Below, piece by piece: positions 60,935-64,000 of a DNA stretch of 64,000 nt. The translations under genes and the position numbers were made by a program. The stretch is from contig JAUYQR010000018.1 of assembly GCA_030697175.1 (NCBI GenBank), positions 1-64,000 of the forward strand, read 5' to 3'. The notes below the pieces were generated by a model. It was not told where the DNA came from and ran no database searches. It worked only from the letters and a program-made list of their open reading frames with translations. Each line of letters opens with the position of its first letter. Within the stretch, counting starts at the first letter, position 1. Source of the DNA: Paracoccaceae bacterium (GTDB taxonomy: Bacteria > Pseudomonadota > Alphaproteobacteria > Rhodobacterales > Rhodobacteraceae).

Positions 60935-62179
60935 ATGGCGGCACTCGGGCGGTTCATATTGGCCAGCGGGATGACCAATCTCGCCGATGGCATTGCGATG
61001 GTGGCCTGGGCGTGGATCGCGTCCTTGCTGACGCGCGAACCGTTGCTGGTGGCGCTGATGCCGGTGGCGCTGCGGTTGCCGTGGTTCTTGCTGGCGCTGC
61101 CGGCAGGGGTGGTGACCGACCGGGTCGATCGGCGGCGGCTGATCATGTGGATGGATGTGCTGCGGGGGGTGGCGTTCACCGGAGCGGCGCTGGCGATCTG
61201 GGCGGCGCTGCCGTTGGCCGCAGCACCGCAGGCGGGCATTTCGTCGCCGGGGCTTTACTGGGCGCTGACGGTGGCGGCCTTTGCCGTGGGTGCGGCGGAG
61301 GTGTTCCGCGACAATGCCGCGCAGACGATGCTGCCGTCTTTGGTGCCGCACGACCAGTTGGAGCGGGCGAACGGGCGGCTGTGGAGTGCGGAGTTGCTGA
61401 CCAACGCGATGATCGGCCCGGCTGTGGGGGCGGTTCTGATCGGGGCGTGGCTGCCTTTGGCGTTTGGGGTGAATGCAGCGGCCTACGGGCTGGCGGTGGT
61501 GTTGGTGGCGGGGATCGCCGGGCAGTTCCGGCCCGAACAGCGCGCGGTGCGCAACTGGCAGGCCGAGCTTGGCGAGGGGTTGGCCTTCCTGCGGGGCAAG
61601 CCCTTGCTGCGCACGCTGGCCTGGACCACGGGCATCTGGAACCTGCTTTACCAGATGGTCGCGATTGGCGTGGTGCTGCACGCGCAGGAAAACCTGGGTC
61701 TGTCGGCAGAGGCCTACGGGTTGACGCTTGCGGGTGGTGCAATCGGCGGGATTGCGGGCGCCTTGGCGGGAGAGCGCATTGCCAAGGCGTTTGGTCCGGC
61801 GCGAACCATGCCGCTAGCATTGTCGATATCGGCGCCGTGCTTTGCCTTGATTGCGGTGGCGCCCGGGCCAGTGACACTGGGCCTGTGCTTCGCCGCGATG
61901 CAGTTTTCGGGTTATGTCTGGGACATCGTGTCGGTCAGCACGCGCCAGCGGATGATCCCCGATGCGCTGCGCGGCCGGGTCAACAGCCTGTATCGGCTTT
62001 TGGCGTGGGGCATGATGCCCTTGGGGCTGGTGCTTTCAGGTCTGACGGTCAGTCTGGCCGAAACGGTCATACCCCGCGCGGGGGCGTTGTCGCTGCCGTT
62101 CTGGCTGGCTGCAGCGGGAGCGCTGGTGCTGACACTGGCGGTCTGGCGGCCGATTCAGCGCGGTTTCACGGCAAGCTGA
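60935..62179 (+). CDS. MFS transporter, probable exporter
   Basis: This 414-residue protein has twelve predicted TM helices in two halves. The MFS motif-A-like loop is AGVVTDRVDRRRLIMWMDVL near residue 55. The PSLVPHDQLERANGRLWSAE segment near 130 is typical of the MFS_3/EntS-like exporter group. The second half includes STRQRMIPDALRGRVNSLYR near 340. The substrate is unknown. It is divergent from fabA and 83 bp upstream of irr, so a link with iron or heme metabolism is possible but unproved. Confidence 0.82.
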   Translation: MAALGRFILASGMTNLADGIAMVAWAWIASLLTREPLLVALMPVALRLPWFLLALPAGVVTDRVDRRRLIMWMDVLRGVAFTGAALAIWAALPLAAAPQAGISSPGLYWALTVAAFAVGAAEVFRDNAAQTMLPSLVPHDQLERANGRLWSAELLTNAMIGPAVGAVLIGAWLPLAFGVNAAAYGLAVVLVAGIAGQFRPEQRAVRNWQAELGEGLAFLRGKPLLRTLAWTTGIWNLLYQMVAIGVVLHAQENLGLSAEAYGLTLAGGAIGGIAGALAGERIAKAFGPARTMPLALSISAPCFALIAVAPGPVTLGLCFAAMQFSGYVWDIVSVSTRQRMIPDALRGRVNSLYRLLAWGMMPLGLVLSGLTVSLAETVIPRAGALSLPFWLAAAGALVLTLAVWRPIQRGFTAS

Positions 62180-62262
62180 CCGCAGCCCGCATTGAAACCG
62201 GTTGAAAACGGCGGGTTCAACGCCCTATATCTGCACAGGCAGATCAAGGGGGCAGCACGGCA

Positions 62263-62676
62263 GTGGGCATCGCGGAGCGCGGAGCGGATTGGCTGAAGAC
62301 CGGCGGGCTTCGCCCGACGCGGCAGCGGCTGGCCCTTGCATCCCTTCTGGTGGGCGACGGGCAGAACCGTCATGTCACCGCTGAAAGCCTGTTCGCGCTG
62401 TCGTCCGCGACGGGCGAGAAGGTGAGCCTTGCCACCGTCTACAACACCCTGCGCGCGTTTTGCGATGCGGGATTGATGAACGAGGTCGTGGTCGACGGGT
62501 CGAAAAGCTATTTCGACACGCGGATGGACGATCATCCGCATTTCTATTGGGAAGACAGCCACACACTGACCGACGCCCCGGCGGAAGAGCTGGAGATCGC
62601 GTCGTTGCCACAGGTGCCGGACGGCATGGAAGTGGCGCGGGTGGATGTGGTGATCCGGCTGCGCCGCGCCGGTTGA
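62263..62676 (+). CDS. irr: Fur-family transcriptional regulator, Irr-like
   Basis: This 137-residue winged-helix regulator has LKTGGLRPTRQRLALASLLV near 12, the recognition helix VSLATVYNTLRAFCDAGLMN near 54, and a dimerisation domain with the metal-site segment DDHPHFYWEDSHTLTDAP near 88. The HPHFYWED form with no C-terminal CxxC pair fits Irr, the iron- or heme-responsive regulator of alphaproteobacteria, rather than Fur. It begins at the GTG at 62263 after AAGGGGGCAGC. Its closeness to fabA/fabB/fabI is common in Rhodobacteraceae from memory. Confidence 0.85.
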   Translation: MGIAERGADWLKTGGLRPTRQRLALASLLVGDGQNRHVTAESLFALSSATGEKVSLATVYNTLRAFCDAGLMNEVVVDGSKSYFDTRMDDHPHFYWEDSHTLTDAPAEELEIASLPQVPDGMEVARVDVVIRLRRAG

Positions 62677-62682
62677 CGCGCG

Positions 62683-63711
62683 TCAGGCGTTCATCGCCCG
62701 GCGCGCATCGGCCCAGCCCAGCAGGCGGCGGCTTTTCTCATCCCACAGGTGCAGGCGGGCGTTGACCAGGCTTTGCCGGATGGTCATGCGCTGCGCCTCG
62801 GCCAGCGGCGGATGGTCGCGCAACACTTCGGGCAAGCGGTAGAACGGCAGGCGGCTTTGCAGGTGGTGGACGTGGTGCATGCCGAGGTTCGCCGTCAGCC
62901 ACTGCAAGGGTTGCGGCAAGACGTAATGCGACGAGCCGTGCAGGGCGGCATCGTGCAGCGACCAGTCGGCTTCGTGATCCCAATGCGCGGTCTCGAACTG
63001 GTGCTGGACGTAAAAGAGCCAGACGCCGATCGTGGCGCCGACCAGCACCGACGGCAGCCAGATCGCAAAGATCGCGGCGAAACCGCCAAAGAACCACAGG
63101 CCCACCAGCACCGCAACCAGGCAGATGTTCGTGGCCATTGCGGACACCCAGTAGGTCATGCCGGCCTTCATCAGGCCGATCGGCAGGCGGTTGTTCAGCA
63201 CGAACAGCCACGCCGGGCCGAGGCCGAACATGACAGCGGGATTGCGGTAAAGCCGGTAACCGAGGCGACCCCAGCGGCCACGCGCGGAGTATTCGGCCAC
63301 GGTCAGGGTCATCACGTCCCCGATGCCGCGACGGTCAAGGTTGCCGGCGTTGGAATGGTGCAGCGCATGCAGCCGACGCCAGACGTCATAGGGTGTAAGG
63401 GTCAGGCAGCCAAGCGCGCGACCGACCCAGTCGTTCCAGCTGCGTTCGGCGAAAAAGGCGTTGTGGCCGCAATCATGCTGGATGGCAAAGAGCCGCACGA
63501 GGAAGAACCCGATCGGGACGGCCATCGCAAGCCCCGCATACCAGTGCCAGTGCAGGGCAACCACGGCCACGGCCCAAAGCGCGAAGAAGCCGACAAGCGT
63601 GATGCCAAGCTCCCATAGGCTGCGGAGGGTCGATGGGGCGCGGTAGCGGGCGAGGATGGCCACCCAGTCGCGGGCGGCCACGGGGCCGGTGGTCGAATGT
63701 TCGGTAGTCAC
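62683..63711 (-). CDS. Membrane fatty acid desaturase
   Basis: This 342-residue protein has four or more TM helices and the three histidine boxes of acyl-lipid desaturases: AIQHDCGHNAFF near 76, LHALHHSNAGNLD near 115, and GMHHVHHLQSRLPFYRL near 277, plus YVQHQFETAHWDHEADW near 225. The HDCGH, HxxHH and HHVHH spacing fits delta-12/omega-3-like enzymes that insert a double bond in membrane lipids using a diiron centre. Stereochemistry and position cannot be read from sequence. It converges with irr and ends 7 bp from it. Confidence 0.9.
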   Translation of the reverse strand: MTTEHSTTGPVAARDWVAILARYRAPSTLRSLWELGITLVGFFALWAVAVVALHWHWYAGLAMAVPIGFFLVRLFAIQHDCGHNAFFAERSWNDWVGRALGCLTLTPYDVWRRLHALHHSNAGNLDRRGIGDVMTLTVAEYSARGRWGRLGYRLYRNPAVMFGLGPAWLFVLNNRLPIGLMKAGMTYWVSAMATNICLVAVLVGLWFFGGFAAIFAIWLPSVLVGATIGVWLFYVQHQFETAHWDHEADWSLHDAALHGSSHYVLPQPLQWLTANLGMHHVHHLQSRLPFYRLPEVLRDHPPLAEAQRMTIRQSLVNARLHLWDEKSRRLLGWADARRAMNA

Positions 63712-63802
63712 TTCCAGCCTTTCGATTGCGTCAGGGTTCTTATCGCGGATTGCGGCGGGCGCATAGCCCTTCGCGGCAAGATGACGCTGGCAGAGGCCCT
63801 AG

Positions 63803-63836
63803 GGGCGCGGGAGAGCGCCGACGGCGCCCCCCCGCT
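63803..63836. terminator. GC-rich hairpin near the fasciclin gene end
   Basis: GGGGCGCGGGAGAGCGCCGACGGCGCCCC can fold as a GC-rich stem after the desaturase leader and downstream of the fasciclin-domain stop codon. It lies between two minus-strand genes and may terminate the fasciclin transcript. No T-run is seen, so the call is tentative. Confidence 0.35.
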
Positions 63837-63844
63837 GAGGTGGG

Positions 63845-64000
63845 TCACTTCGGCACGAGGACGGTGTCGATGACGTGGATCACGCCGTTCGACTGGTCGA
63901 CATCGGCGATGGTGATGGTGCCGATGCTGCGCGATTCCGAGTAGACCATCGCCTTGTTGCCGCGGAATTTCACCGACAATGCATCACCCGACAGCGTTTG
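63845..64000 (-). CDS. Fasciclin-domain protein, C-terminal part only
   Basis: The frame is open from the window edge to a TGA at 63845, giving the last 51 residues. It contains IGTITIADVDQSNGVIHVID followed by TVLVPK and stop, the characteristic end of a FAS1 (fasciclin) domain. FAS1 proteins are secreted or periplasmic cell-surface adhesion-type proteins. Length and any signal peptide lie outside the window. Confidence 0.85.
   Translation of the reverse strand, partial: QTLSGDALSVKFRGNKAMVYSESRSIGTITIADVDQSNGVIHVIDTVLVPK

Noticed and set aside
60935-62205. Alternative plus-strand frame over the MFS gene (61012-62205)
   Set aside because: Its composition is A/G/R-rich without membrane segments, while the 60935 frame shows twelve TM helices.

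Overview
The window is a high-GC chromosomal segment of an alphaproteobacterium of the order Rhodobacterales, close to Rhodobacter, Gemmobacter or Tabrizicola. The evidence is the TCA-cycle gene neighbourhood (sucA, sucD, sucC, mdh, sdhCDAB), the ethylmalonyl-CoA pathway genes interleaved with it (mcl2, mch, ecm, ccr), an irr-like regulator beside fabA-fabB-fabI, small proteins typical of the order, and a dispersed terminator-like repeat typical of the group. The order suc - mdh - mcl2 - mch - sdh with ecm and ccr nearby resembles, from memory, that of Rhodobacter sphaeroides. No rRNA, CRISPR array, prophage or origin was seen. There is one tRNA (Gly, TCC).

Layout. 1-8 kb: sucC, an exported protein, sucD and sucA on the minus strand, then an exported protein, a methyltransferase and mdh. 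8.4-9.6 kb: a decayed IS110-type element and a frameshifted small gene. 9.8-19.9 kb (plus strand): mcl2, nnrU-like, a DUF1737 gene, mch, then sdhC-sdhD-sdhA, three small exported or lipoproteins, a GT61-like glycosyltransferase, sdhB, an ExoD-like protein and a DUF1989 protein. 20-25.5 kb: aldo/keto reductase, an SHMT-like enzyme divergent from a LysR regulator, an MDR oxidoreductase, deoD and a DUF6455 protein. 25.6-30.5 kb: ecm, an acyltransferase and ccr. 30.7-36.7 kb: a RecD-like helicase, a stand-alone AsnC ligand domain, pyrD-DUF952, a 5'-nucleotidase-like protein and a SRAP protein. 36.8-56.6 kb is more accessory: a broken family-1-glycosidase-like gene, KDG kinase, aldo/keto reductase, a P-type ATPase, a DevBCA-type exporter, a broken L,D-transpeptidase, a DUF302 gene and an 8.5-kb cyclic beta-glucan synthase gene. 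57-64 kb: tRNA-Gly, a glycosyltransferase, fabI-fabB-fabA, an MFS transporter, irr, a fatty acid desaturase and the end of a fasciclin-domain gene.

How it works together. The left half carries most of the TCA cycle plus the enzymes that assimilate acetyl-CoA through crotonyl-CoA reduction, ethylmalonyl-CoA mutase, mesaconyl-CoA hydration and malyl-CoA thioesterase, so the C4 products feed directly into sdh and mdh. The most notable regulatory signal is a palindrome (TGTGATCACA) repeated three times before sucC and twice before sdhC, each time at exactly 21-bp spacing. This is consistent with one regulator binding cooperatively along one DNA face at both TCA operons. The right half serves the envelope: unsaturated fatty acid synthesis, desaturation, cyclic glucan and export. 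Short tandem duplications recur across the window: several are in frame in linkers, and one 10-bp copy breaks a gene.
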